DNA of 14,520 bases, taken from NCBI GenBank assembly GCA_039198685.1, contig JBCCTK010000082.1:1-14520 (forward strand). Reading direction: 5' to 3'. The position numbers and the translations under genes were made by a program. Positions within the stretch are counted from its first letter, which is position 1, and the number at the start of each line of letters is the position of its first letter. The notes under the pieces were generated by a model. The model was not told where the DNA came from. It was given only the letters and a program-made list of their open reading frames with translations, and searched no databases. Positions 6,295-13,682 of this stretch are shown here, one piece after another. The stretch comes from UBA5336 sp039198685 (GTDB taxonomy: Bacteria > Pseudomonadota > Alphaproteobacteria > Caulobacterales > Hyphomonadaceae).

Positions 6295-7818
6295 ATGGCG
6301 GGCATTTTAGGAGATACATGGCGCCTGATGCGTGCGGGGGTGGCCCTTGCGCGGCATGATGTGGTGTTGCCTGGCGAGTATCATAACCGGCTTCCCTTAC
6401 CGGCAAAACTGGCGGGCAAGACACTCCGCCTGTTTGGCGGCGGTGCTGGAGGACGGCCCGGAGAGCGCCTCGCAACGGCGCTGGAAAAACTCGGCCCGGC
6501 CTACATTAAACTCGGCCAATTCCTGGCGACCCGGCCTGATGTGTTCGGCGTGGAGACCACCCAGGATCTCTCGCGGCTCAAGGACAAGCTGCCGCCCTTT
6601 GGACAGGCAGCAGCCCGCAAGGCACTTGTCGAAGAGTTCGGCCCCGACGACGCCGACGCCCAGTTTCCCAGTCTCGGCGAACCCGTGGCGGCGGCCTCCC
6701 TCGCCCAGGTTCACAAGTTGGAGCTGTCCGATGGGACGCGGGCTGTAAAAATCCTGCGCCCCGGCATCGAGGCAAAAATTGAAAACGCCCTATCGGCCAT
6801 GCAGCGCGCGGCCCGCACGATTGAAAAAGCAAGCGTGGAAAGTCGCCGCCTGGAACCGGTCGCGTTCACCCATGCGATATCTGAGGCGATGTTGCGCGAG
6901 CTGGACCTTCGCCTTGAGGCGGGCGGTCTGGACGAAATGCGCGAACTTAGCGCGAAATCCGGCCATTTTGTCGTGCCCGGAGTCGATTGGGAGCGCACGG
7001 GCCGGCGCGTTCTCACCATGGATTGGCTCGATGGCACACCATTGACCGATCCGGACGCCTTGAAGGGCTCGAACGTGAACCGGGTAAACCTCGGCAACGC
7101 CGTCACCCGGGGATTCCTGACCCATGCGATTGAGCACGGGGTGTTCCACGCGGACATGCACGAAGGCAACATGATCGTATTGCCAGATGGCAGGCTTGGC
7201 TTACTGGACTTTGGCATTATTGGGCGAATTGGTGAGGATGAACGCCGGTTCCTCGCAGAGATACTCTACGGATTCATTCGGCGCGACTATACGCGGATCG
7301 CCGAGGTGCACTTTGAAGCGGGATACGTTCCGCCGGATAAGTCGGTCGGGGATTTTGCCCAGGCGCTGCGCAGCGTCGGCGAGCCGATCTATGGCAAGAA
7401 TGCCGAGAATGTCTCCATGGGACGGCTGCTGCTGCAGCTGTTGGACTATACCCACCAGTTTGGCATGCATCTGCGCCCAGAACTGGTGCTTCTCCAGAAG
7501 ACGATGGTGCAGGTTGAAGGCGTCGCACGGTCGATTGATCCTTCCCATGACATCTGGAAAGCAGCCGAACCCATCGTTGAAGGCTGGGTCAAGTCTCAAT
7601 TGGGACCGGCAGGGGCGGCGAAACTGGCGGCCAGGAATGCACGCGAGTTGACCGATCGGCTGAAACGGCTGCCCGAAATCATGGACAAGTTTGAGGGCTT
7701 TCTGGAAAGCCAGTCCGCTCCGCATGCGCCTGTCGAGCGGGAACGCTTTGCGCCTTGGTGGGCCTGGTTTGGATTGGTCATAGCGCTGGCAAGCCTGGCC
7801 GTCTTCGGTTTCAACTAG
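6295..7818 (+). CDS. ubiB: Ubiquinone biosynthesis protein UbiB (ABC1/ADCK atypical kinase family)
   Basis: UbiB is an atypical kinase-like ATPase needed for coenzyme Q synthesis, acting at the inner membrane with the Coq/Ubi enzymes. Family hallmarks are all present: the KxGQ motif KLGQ at 72-75, the Ala-rich loop AAAS at 132-135 that replaces the usual glycine-rich loop, the nucleotide-binding Lys152 in AVKILRPG, HAD at 285-287 in FHADMHEGNM, and DFG at 305-307. The 507-residue chain ends with a hydrophobic segment (about 487-506) that is probably a membrane anchor; only one clear segment is seen where E. coli UbiB has two. ATG 6295 follows the ubiE stop by 3 bases. Its TAG stop shares a CTAG with the stop of the convergent DUF6065-like gene. 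Confidence 0.95.
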   Translation: MAGILGDTWRLMRAGVALARHDVVLPGEYHNRLPLPAKLAGKTLRLFGGGAGGRPGERLATALEKLGPAYIKLGQFLATRPDVFGVETTQDLSRLKDKLPPFGQAAARKALVEEFGPDDADAQFPSLGEPVAAASLAQVHKLELSDGTRAVKILRPGIEAKIENALSAMQRAARTIEKASVESRRLEPVAFTHAISEAMLRELDLRLEAGGLDEMRELSAKSGHFVVPGVDWERTGRRVLTMDWLDGTPLTDPDALKGSNVNRVNLGNAVTRGFLTHAIEHGVFHADMHEGNMIVLPDGRLGLLDFGIIGRIGEDERRFLAEILYGFIRRDYTRIAEVHFEAGYVPPDKSVGDFAQALRSVGEPIYGKNAENVSMGRLLLQLLDYTHQFGMHLRPELVLLQKTMVQVEGVARSIDPSHDIWKAAEPIVEGWVKSQLGPAGAAKLAARNARELTDRLKRLPEIMDKFEGFLESQSAPHAPVERERFAPWWAWFGLVIALASLAVFGFN

Positions 7819-8615
7819 CCCTTGCGACGATCTTCGGGCCGCCTTGGTTTGAAGATCGTTTGGTGGGGCGCATAACCCGCACCTTCTGCCCCTTGAGCGC
7901 GGACATATTGCTGGTTCCAGACACCATCCCCGGTTGGCTCAGCCCCTCCCGATAGCCACTCGGCCACATCAGACTCAGCCTTGGCGACATTGCTTGCACG
8001 CGCTTTCCCCCACGCTTCCACCTCCGCCCTGAAGCCCGGATCAGATGCGACTTCGGCGATCTCCAGCCGCGTTTCATCCAACAAGGCCAACGGATAGGGA
8101 AGGATGCGCGCCAACGGCATACGTTTTGGGATCGCCACATCCACCCGCGCCCGGGTGATCCGCCAGTTCAACGTAAACGGAAAGGGTAGCCAGTCGGTGC
8201 GGACAAAAGCGTCCAGCGGCACGGCATCGGCCAGTTCATGATTGGAAGGCGCCGCGACGATCAAGCCAAGATCGGGCGATGTGCGGAAGACGAACGGTAT
8301 ATACCAAGTCACAATCGCCGCCCCGAAATGACTAACAGCGCCGAACCGGTTGGGTGATGCGGAACGCGCAATAACGTCAGTATTCGATGGCCCACCTGTC
8401 CATCCCACCACCGTGTCCACCGGATTAAGAAGCTCCCAACCCATCGTGTTCGCAGCGATAAGCGGGATGCAGCGGTAGATATATTTCTGTGGAACCCGGT
8501 CCATCCAGTCGCGAGTGGCCTTGGCCACGCGCAGATGGTCAGCCGGGTCGACGTCAGCACCTTCCACAAGACAGGCGCGTACTGTGTTGGGCGGGAGCGG
8601 AACCGGCGCCGTCAA
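7815..8615 (-). CDS. DUF6065-like protein of unknown function
   Basis: The 266-residue soluble protein has the stretch RDWMDRVPQKYIYRCIPLIAANTMGWELLNP (residues 35-65), with YRCxPLxxANxxGWE typical, from memory, of the DUF6065 family. No catalytic motif or membrane segment is obvious, apart from a mildly hydrophobic HFGAAIVTWYIPFVF (about 96-110). The C-terminal part has a charged helix (EVASDPGFRAEVEAWGKARAS). The start is TTG at 8615, which overlaps the TGA stop of the cupin gene (TTGA) and has GGAGG 8 bases upstream, so this rare start is well supported. It is the last gene of the gloB-cupin-DUF6065 run. Its stop overlaps that of ubiB within CTAG. No function is known to me; some DUF6065 proteins occur near secondary-metabolite or oxygenase genes, but nothing here shows that. 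Confidence 0.75.
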   Translation of the reverse strand: MTAPVPLPPNTVRACLVEGADVDPADHLRVAKATRDWMDRVPQKYIYRCIPLIAANTMGWELLNPVDTVVGWTGGPSNTDVIARSASPNRFGAVSHFGAAIVTWYIPFVFRTSPDLGLIVAAPSNHELADAVPLDAFVRTDWLPFPFTLNWRITRARVDVAIPKRMPLARILPYPLALLDETRLEIAEVASDPGFRAEVEAWGKARASNVAKAESDVAEWLSGGAEPTGDGVWNQQYVRAQGAEGAGYAPHQTIFKPRRPEDRRKG

Positions 8616-9058
8616 ACCTGCGGCCTCCAGTGGGGCGATGCCAGTTCAAATCCCTCAAACTGAAAGCCAGGCGCAACAGCACAAGAGACGAGCGTCCAGG
8701 CGCCCAGGGTTTCAGCCGTTTGCCAATGATGGGCCGGCACGACAGCGTGCAGTTTCTGTCCCGCCCTCAGGTCCGGGCCGAGCCTTATGGGCGTTGCGCC
8801 AATACCGTCTGTGTTTGAAATCGTAAGCGCAAGGGGGCCGCCCCCCTGCCAGAACCAGGCTTCGTCGGCGTCTACGCGATGCCAGGCTGACACCTCATCG
8901 GATTGGAGCAGGAAATAAATGGCCGTCATGGCGGCGCGGTTTCCGTCGGCTGCCTCAGAGCGAAACGTCTCCACATAGTGGCCCCCCTCGGGATGGGGTT
9001 GCATGCCGAGCATACGGACAATCTCATTCGCGCCTAAGTCGCCTGAGATCGCGACCAT
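8612..9058 (-). CDS. Cupin_5 (DUF985) family protein
   Basis: The 148-residue protein is a small cupin. Signature segments are LGMQPHPEGGHYVETFRS (17-34), TAIYFLLQSDEVSAWHRVDADEAWFW (45-70), VVPAHHWQTAE (106-116) and WTLVSCAVAPGFQFEGFELA (121-140). His60 and Glu66 would be metal-binding positions. The position where relatives usually have WH in DEIWH reads WF (68), so one possible ligand is changed. ATG 9058 shares its A with the TGA stop of gloB (TGATG), and AAGGA lies about 9 bases upstream. A TTG one codon earlier is possible but less likely. The downstream gene overlaps its stop. Function is unproven for most of the family; sugar-isomerase-like or regulatory roles have been suggested for cupins of this fold. 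Confidence 0.9.
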   Translation of the reverse strand: MVAISGDLGANEIVRMLGMQPHPEGGHYVETFRSEAADGNRAAMTAIYFLLQSDEVSAWHRVDADEAWFWQGGGPLALTISNTDGIGATPIRLGPDLRAGQKLHAVVPAHHWQTAETLGAWTLVSCAVAPGFQFEGFELASPHWRPQV

Positions 9059-9819
9059 CAAAAGCGGTCCTTGCGGCCACGGATCTCTCCGAAGGTTGCA
9101 ACAGCGTCCCCAGGGTGACCCATTGCGGCCTGCAAGGCAGGCACGTCGGCGCGCAGAAACGGATTGGTTTCAAGTTCCCGCGACAGGGGCATGGGCACGG
9201 TGCGCTCACCCTTCGCACGTTTTGCATCGATCTCCGCAACATAGTCCCGAAGAGCCGTGTTGTCGGTTTCGATTGTCTCAGCGAAGCGCGCATTGGCCTG
9301 TGAGTATTCGTGGGCGCAATAGAGCGTAGTATCCGGCGACATCTGCTTGAGGCGCGACAAGCTGTGCCACATCATATCCATTGTGCCCTCGAAGACCCGG
9401 CCACACCCAAGCGCAAACACGGCATCTCCAACAAAGGCGGCCCGCGAACCGGGCATATGGAACGCGATGTGTCCGAGTGTATGGCCTGGAACATCGATGA
9501 CATGCGCGGTTAGGCTGCCTAGGGAAACGATGTCGTCGCCTGAGACTTCGCGATCAATCCCGGGGATCTTACTCGCTTCGCCGGCGGGACCAATGATGGT
9601 GCAGCCCGTGGCGTCTTTGATCTTCAGGTTTCCTCCGGCATGGTCTGGGTGCCAATGGGTGTTCCAGATGTGGGTGATCTTCCACCCCTGAATATCAGCT
9701 TCAGCCATGTATTTTTCTGCGTCCGGCGTATCAATTGCCGCGGTCTCACCGGTCTCGGTGTCGTGGGCCAGATAGCCATAATTGTCACTGAGGCACGGAA
9801 ATTGGTGAACTTTCAGCAT
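9058..9819 (-). CDS. gloB: Hydroxyacylglutathione hydrolase (glyoxalase II)
   Basis: Glyoxalase II hydrolyses S-lactoylglutathione to D-lactate and glutathione, finishing methylglyoxal removal in the cytosol. The metallo-beta-lactamase fold motif THWHPDH (54-60) gives ligands His55, His57, Asp59 and His60. His113 in VPGHTLGH, Asp132 in FVGDAVFALGCGRVFEGT, and His170 in YCAHEYS complete the two-metal site. The C-terminal NPFLR and the 253-residue length match glyoxalase II rather than other family members. ATG 9819 has GGAG about 8 bases upstream. The gene is divergent from a methyltransferase-like gene across 48 bases and heads an operon with the cupin_5 and DUF6065-like genes. Confidence 0.96.
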   Translation of the reverse strand: MLKVHQFPCLSDNYGYLAHDTETGETAAIDTPDAEKYMAEADIQGWKITHIWNTHWHPDHAGGNLKIKDATGCTIIGPAGEASKIPGIDREVSGDDIVSLGSLTAHVIDVPGHTLGHIAFHMPGSRAAFVGDAVFALGCGRVFEGTMDMMWHSLSRLKQMSPDTTLYCAHEYSQANARFAETIETDNTALRDYVAEIDAKRAKGERTVPMPLSRELETNPFLRADVPALQAAMGHPGDAVATFGEIRGRKDRF

Positions 9820-9867
9820 TATAACAGCTCCAAGGCAGTCCTATTTCTAAATAAACCATAGGCAAAA

Positions 9868-10629
9868 ATGATGCGTCAGGACAGCGTTAGTATCGAACGT
9901 TTCTATTCCGGAGACCTGGGCCGGGCGGCAAGTTGGGCCCTGACGAGCCGTGTCGGGGATCTGTGGCGCACGACAGATCGGCTTAGTCTTCTGGGCGTGG
10001 GTTATCCCATTCCGATGATGGAGCCTCTGGCCGAAGGGGCCGCGTGCACACCCGCCGTGCTTCCCGAAGCGGCAGGCCATGTGCGATGGGAACCGACCGA
10101 AAGAGGAAATGTCACGCTGGTTTCCCCCGAAGGGCGATTGCCATTTGCCGACTCGACCTTTGACAGGGCGGTCATGCTTCACGCTCTGGAGGAGGCCGAA
10201 AATCCCAGGGCGGTTTGTCGCGAGGTTTGGCGCGTGATGGCCCCTGAAGGCCGCATTGTGGTGGCTGCGGCAAACCGGGCCGGCCTTTGGGCGCGGGCGG
10301 AACGAACGCCCTTTGGCCATGGACGACCCTGGACCCTGCGCCAGCTCTCCAGATTGCTCAGTGATTGCGCATTTCAGGTGACGGCTTCGACACATGCCTT
10401 GTTCATGCCCCCCATCGGTTTAGCGCTTGTGACGGCTGGGGTCCAAGGCTGGGAACGCGCTGGACGCGCAATTGCGCCAGCCCTTGGCGGAGTGGTTCTG
10501 GTCGAGGCGGTCAAGCGACTCTATATCGAACCCGGTGGGGGCGCTGTCGCTCCGGCTGTCTCAACTGTAAAAGCCCCAACCTCCGCCGGCGCGACGGCGC
10601 CTCAAAGCAGCAAGTCACCTCGAGATTGA
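9868..10629 (+). CDS. Class I SAM-dependent methyltransferase-like protein
   Basis: The 253-residue product has the C-terminal half of a Methyltransf_11-type domain: EGRLPFADSTFDRAVMLHALEEAENPRAVCREVWRVMAPEGRIVVAAANR at about 88-137. The normal glycine-rich SAM loop (motif I, like DxGxGTG) is not clear; the expected place reads LLGVGYPIPMMEPLAEGA (41-58). The segment PFGHGRPWTLRQLSRLL (148-164) is typical of a family often seen beside gloB in alphaproteobacteria. The tail after about 225 is Ala/Pro/Ser-rich and probably disordered. ATG 9868 is followed directly by a second ATG; upstream there is only a weak AGG. The substrate is unknown. With the altered motif I, weak or no methyl transfer is also possible. 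Confidence 0.8.
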   Translation: MMRQDSVSIERFYSGDLGRAASWALTSRVGDLWRTTDRLSLLGVGYPIPMMEPLAEGAACTPAVLPEAAGHVRWEPTERGNVTLVSPEGRLPFADSTFDRAVMLHALEEAENPRAVCREVWRVMAPEGRIVVAAANRAGLWARAERTPFGHGRPWTLRQLSRLLSDCAFQVTASTHALFMPPIGLALVTAGVQGWERAGRAIAPALGGVVLVEAVKRLYIEPGGGAVAPAVSTVKAPTSAGATAPQSSKSPRD

Positions 10630-10682
10630 CGCGCTGCAACTAACCCGACACTCTAATCAACTGAAAGCGAAGGAGATGGGCC

Positions 10683-11027
10683 ATGAAACTGGTCACAGCA
10701 GTGTTTAAACCGAGCCGGCTCGATGCTGTGATTGATGCCCTGACGGACGTTGGCGCGGCAGGCCTAACCGTGTCAGAAGTGCGGGGATACGGGCGCCAAC
10801 AGGGCAAAACCGAGGTTTATCGCGGCGCCGAATATGAAGTACGGCTTCTCCCCAAGGTGAAAATAGAAATCGCCTGCTCCGCTGATGATGCGCCGCGAAT
10901 GGTGGATTCCATCACCAAGGCGGCGAATACGGGAACCATTGGTGACGGCAAGATATTCGTCGTTGACCTGGAGAATGTGGTTCGGATCCGAACGGGCGAG
11001 CGCGACGAGCAAGCGATCCAAGGCTAA
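10683..11027 (+). CDS. PII family nitrogen regulatory protein (GlnB/GlnK type)
   Basis: PII proteins are trimers that bind ATP, ADP and 2-oxoglutarate and control nitrogen enzymes and transporters by touching them with the T-loop. The 114 residues cover the family's usual length. The T-loop signature YRGAEY (46-51) contains Tyr51, the site uridylylated by GlnD in proteobacteria, and LPKVKIEI (56-63) follows. The C-terminal signature TGTIGDGKIFVVDL is at about 83-96, with VVRIRTGE after it. AAGGAG lies 8 bases before ATG 10683. A TTGACG at 10626-10631, overlapping the previous stop, could be a -35 box, but the best -10 (TCTAAT, 10652-10657) is 20 bases away, too far for a standard promoter. 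Neither glnA nor amtB is adjacent, so GlnB and GlnK cannot be told apart; a membrane protein follows after 106 bases. Confidence 0.95.
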   Translation: MKLVTAVFKPSRLDAVIDALTDVGAAGLTVSEVRGYGRQQGKTEVYRGAEYEVRLLPKVKIEIACSADDAPRMVDSITKAANTGTIGDGKIFVVDLENVVRIRTGERDEQAIQG

Positions 11028-11133
11028 CGCGTCCCGCACGACCCCCTCAATGGCCCTGGGACAGAGCAAGGCGATTGACCTCTTCCTGCTCCTGAATAGC
11101 GTCCTGGCATGTGTAAGCGAGCCGAGGTGACCC

Positions 11134-12336
11134 ATGTTCGAATCCAACGATACCGATCAGCCCGTATCCCTCGGGGCTAAATGGGTTGTTTCGGGCCTTT
11201 TTATTGGCCTTTACGCAGTCTTCCTGCTCGAAACGGTCGTCCTCATAGCGGAGTATTCGAGCATGGGGTTGGCCTTACGGCTGGCCACGCTGGACGCTCA
11301 GAACTTCATTTTTTTCCCAATAGCCGGCCTTCTGGCGATGGTAGGATTTTGGCGGCCGACCGTCTTGCTCGTCGATGCCTTCGCCCACGAAACCGTAAAA
11401 GGCGGACGCCTCGTTCTTAGCGCGGTTGTTGTGGGATTGGCCCTGACAACATGGGGTCTTTCAGCCGTTATGTCAGACGGAATTACCCGCTCGGTCTTTG
11501 AAGTGTCACCGGTCGCTTTGCAGAATGATCAGCCCGCTCCGGTGCCCGGGACAGGGGCGGAACGCCAACCCGTCGCCGATGCGCTGAGATCACTGAAAAT
11601 CCTGGCGCTCGGTCCTGAAGGACTAGAACCTTACGAAGCGCGATGTGACCAAGAGTGGTTGCAGTTCTCTCCCGCCGCAGCGGAAGAGAAATTTTGCGTA
11701 CCGGCCGGAGACGATCTGACTATGGAAGACTGCTGCCGGGTGAAAACGGCGTTTCGATCCCACGTGAACACGCTTGCAGAGCAAAGCCCATCCAACCTGG
11801 CAGTCGTGCATGGCTTTGTTCTGCCCGTGAAGATTTTCTTCCTTGCGCTCTTATTCTCTGTCGGCGTCTTGCTTGTTCGGTATAGAAAGGACCTGACCGC
11901 CCGATATGATGAACAGCTGCGTGACATGTCTTTTGGCATGGCACTGGGCGGCTTGGTGATGTTGGGCTGGCCGATGCTGAACGCCGCCTATCTGCAGACC
12001 ACCAGCCTGCTTACGGGCGATGGGTCATCGGGTGCATACGCAATCATGGCCCCCCTCATCGCGCTTGCCTTTGTTATTTGGGCACTCCTGCTCATGTTCT
12101 TCCATCTACGGTCTTATCCGAGCCAAATTGAATATGCAGCGCGGCTTGGCGGTTTTGCTGCCGCAGCCATTGGCGTGCTGCGCTACGAGGAGATTACGGG
12201 CTTTCTGATTTCCAATCTGGGCATTGGCGGTGGTCTCGTTGCGATCATTGTGTTTGGGGTCGCCGTTTTGGCGCTGATAGCGGCATTGGTATCGGGGGTC
12301 ACGCCGAAGGACTTCGATTTTGACAAGAACACCTAG
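11134..12336 (+). CDS. Polytopic inner-membrane protein of unknown function
   Basis: The 400-residue protein has hydrophobic segments at about 17-39, 55-73, 92-113, 224-248, 267-287, 301-324 and 363-388, and a weaker one at 336-349. Between the third and fourth is a soluble domain (about 114-223) with four cysteines: C171, C188 and the adjacent pair C200-C201. By the positive-inside pattern (RYRKDLTARYDEQLRD after segment four) this domain is probably periplasmic. I do not recognise the family; it is not AmtB (no ammonium-channel motifs seen). The ATG at 11134 has GAGG 6 bases upstream. It follows the PII gene on the same strand with 106 bases between, so co-transcription is likely but not shown. 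Its TAG stop shares CTAG with the convergent trmJ-like gene. Confidence 0.85.
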   Translation: MFESNDTDQPVSLGAKWVVSGLFIGLYAVFLLETVVLIAEYSSMGLALRLATLDAQNFIFFPIAGLLAMVGFWRPTVLLVDAFAHETVKGGRLVLSAVVVGLALTTWGLSAVMSDGITRSVFEVSPVALQNDQPAPVPGTGAERQPVADALRSLKILALGPEGLEPYEARCDQEWLQFSPAAAEEKFCVPAGDDLTMEDCCRVKTAFRSHVNTLAEQSPSNLAVVHGFVLPVKIFFLALLFSVGVLLVRYRKDLTARYDEQLRDMSFGMALGGLVMLGWPMLNAAYLQTTSLLTGDGSSGAYAIMAPLIALAFVIWALLLMFFHLRSYPSQIEYAARLGGFAAAAIGVLRYEEITGFLISNLGIGGGLVAIIVFGVAVLALIAALVSGVTPKDFDFDKNT

Positions 12337-13079
12337 TTTTCGCGTACGATCCGGGCCGCACCACGCCCTTCCGCGAGCGCCTTGATCGCCCCGCGAAAGG
12401 TGCGGACTTCCTGCGTCGTCCAATCCGCGCGGGTCAAGGCGGCGCGAAGATTGCCCTTAATCAGTGGCGTCTTCTCGGGCGGATGGAAATAGCCTGCGCG
12501 ATCCAGCTCCACTTCGAAGTGTTCAAACATGCGTATGAGGTCAGATTTGTCAGCAGGCGTATCCACGCCCTCCGCGCCTGTGAAGCGACCGGTCAGGGAC
12601 GCCGCCTCTCCCCACGCCTGGGCGAAAACAAGGACGGCCTGGGCAAGATTCAGCGAGGCAAAATCAGGATTCACCGGATAGGTGAGGATCACATCCGCCA
12701 CGGCCACGACCCCATTCGGTAGTCCTGATTTCTCACCACCGAACAGAACACCCGACCGGCCGCGCGCCGCTGCGATATCCGCTCCGATTTCGCTCGGTGC
12801 CAGAACGGGCTTCTCCATGCCCCGCGGACGCGCAGTTGTGGCATATAGCCGGGTCAGGCCGACGGTGGCGGCCTCAAACGTTTCAAATACAGTCACCTCA
12901 ACACCGGCCTCAAACGCCCCGGCGCTCAGCGTATCAGCCGCCGGATTGGGCCAGCCATCGCGCGGCGCAATCAAGCGCAGATCCGTCAACCCGAAATTGA
13001 GCATCGCGCGGGCCGCAGCGCCGATATTCTCACCAAGCTGTGGTGTGTGGAGGAGGATGGAGGGGACCACCGCTTTCAC
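12333..13079 (-). CDS. TrmJ-like SPOUT RNA 2'-O-methyltransferase
   Basis: The 248-residue protein belongs to the SpoU/TrmH branch of SPOUT methyltransferases, closest in look to TrmJ, which methylates the ribose at position 32 of tRNA. Hallmarks are PQLGENIGAAARAMLNFGLTDLRL (13-36) with Asn18 and Arg24, LFGGEKSGLPN (112-122), and the knot-forming ASLNLAQAVLVFAQ (141-154). The extra C-terminal stretch with FEHFEVELDRAGYFHPPEK and IKGNLRAALTRADW matches TrmJ-type tails. The start is GTG at 13079 and overlaps the TGA of the DUF4174 gene (GTGA); there is no clear Shine-Dalgarno, so translation is probably coupled. The exact RNA target (tRNA position 32 or another) cannot be proved from sequence alone. 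Confidence 0.9.
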   Translation of the reverse strand: MKAVVPSILLHTPQLGENIGAAARAMLNFGLTDLRLIAPRDGWPNPAADTLSAGAFEAGVEVTVFETFEAATVGLTRLYATTARPRGMEKPVLAPSEIGADIAAARGRSGVLFGGEKSGLPNGVVAVADVILTYPVNPDFASLNLAQAVLVFAQAWGEAASLTGRFTGAEGVDTPADKSDLIRMFEHFEVELDRAGYFHPPEKTPLIKGNLRAALTRADWTTQEVRTFRGAIKALAEGRGAARIVREN

Positions 13080-13579
13080 CGTTTGCCAGCGCGAATCTCA
13101 CTTGCGCGCATCGGCATGGCATCAATCAGGGCAAACAGGTCCGCATTGGAGACCGGGCTTTCCCAGCGCTGTTTCACGCCGCCATCCAAACCGATCAGCG
13201 TCAATGAGGGCGCGCCGTGTTCACACTTTGCGATTTGCACAAGATCCACGTCGGCGTCCCTCAAGGTCTGGGTCGATGGCTCCCGGCTGATATCCACGAA
13301 GCTGGCTGTATCAAAAACCATCGACATGTCCGGCGAAACGCCAATGATGGTGAGTTTACGCTCTTCAAAGCCTGCCCAGTCCAATCCCTCAAATTGAGCT
13401 TGCTGAAGTGTCGAACCGAGCGCCGCATCCTTTTCTCCGCAAATAAGCAGGAGCCGATTTTCCCAGCGCGTTTCACCCAGAAGGTCCCCACGACGGCCAG
13501 CCGGGTCGGCCTTGGCCTTGCTGAGGACCACCGCAGAAAGGGCCACCAAGGCACTCATCAAAATGAAACGAGAAAACAT
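13076..13579 (-). CDS. Secreted DUF4174 domain protein
   Basis: The product from ATG 13579 is 167 residues. It begins with a signal peptide, MFSRFILMSALVALSAVVLS, with likely cleavage near AKA-DP (residue 24). The mature part matches DUF4174: WENRLLLICG (39-48), LTIIGVSPD (76-84), PSLTLIGLDGGVKQRWESPVS (124-144) and the C-terminal LFALIDAMPMRASEIR (148-163). The fold is thought to resemble thioredoxin, but no CxxC is present; only C47 and C119 remain. The frame runs open upstream to 13768, but that part overlaps icd and is not conserved. Only a poor AAGAGG lies upstream. The function of the domain is unknown. It overlaps the trmJ-like gene by 4 bases and diverges from icd. Confidence 0.88.
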   Translation of the reverse strand: MFSRFILMSALVALSAVVLSKAKADPAGRRGDLLGETRWENRLLLICGEKDAALGSTLQQAQFEGLDWAGFEERKLTIIGVSPDMSMVFDTASFVDISREPSTQTLRDADVDLVQIAKCEHGAPSLTLIGLDGGVKQRWESPVSNADLFALIDAMPMRASEIRAGKR

Positions 13580-13616
13580 TATTGTGTCGGCCTCTTTTCT
13601 TAGTCGATCTGTCCTT

Positions 13617-13644
13617 TTGACGGAGGCCATCGCTCTGCTATAGC
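13617..13644 (+). promoter_or_regulatory. Probable sigma-70-type promoter of icd
   Basis: TTGACG at 13617-13622 and TATAGC at 13639-13644 are 16 bases apart, close to a vegetative promoter. They lie in the 103-base gap between the divergent DUF4174 gene and icd. Transcription would start near 13651, giving a leader of about 30 bases before ATG 13683. The match is by eye. Confidence 0.5.
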
Positions 13645-13682
13645 CGCGCCAGACGAAACATATGCACAAGGGCACAAATATC

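Noticed and set aside
10626..10657. TTGACG and TCTAAT as a promoter for the PII gene
   Set aside because: The boxes are 20 bases apart, outside the normal spacing, so I mention it only in the gene entry.
11050..11130. 26-codon frame (MALGQSKAIDLFLLLNS...) between the PII gene and the membrane protein
   Set aside because: No Shine-Dalgarno and nothing to support it beyond a short hydrophobic stretch; it could be a leader peptide but is not supportable.
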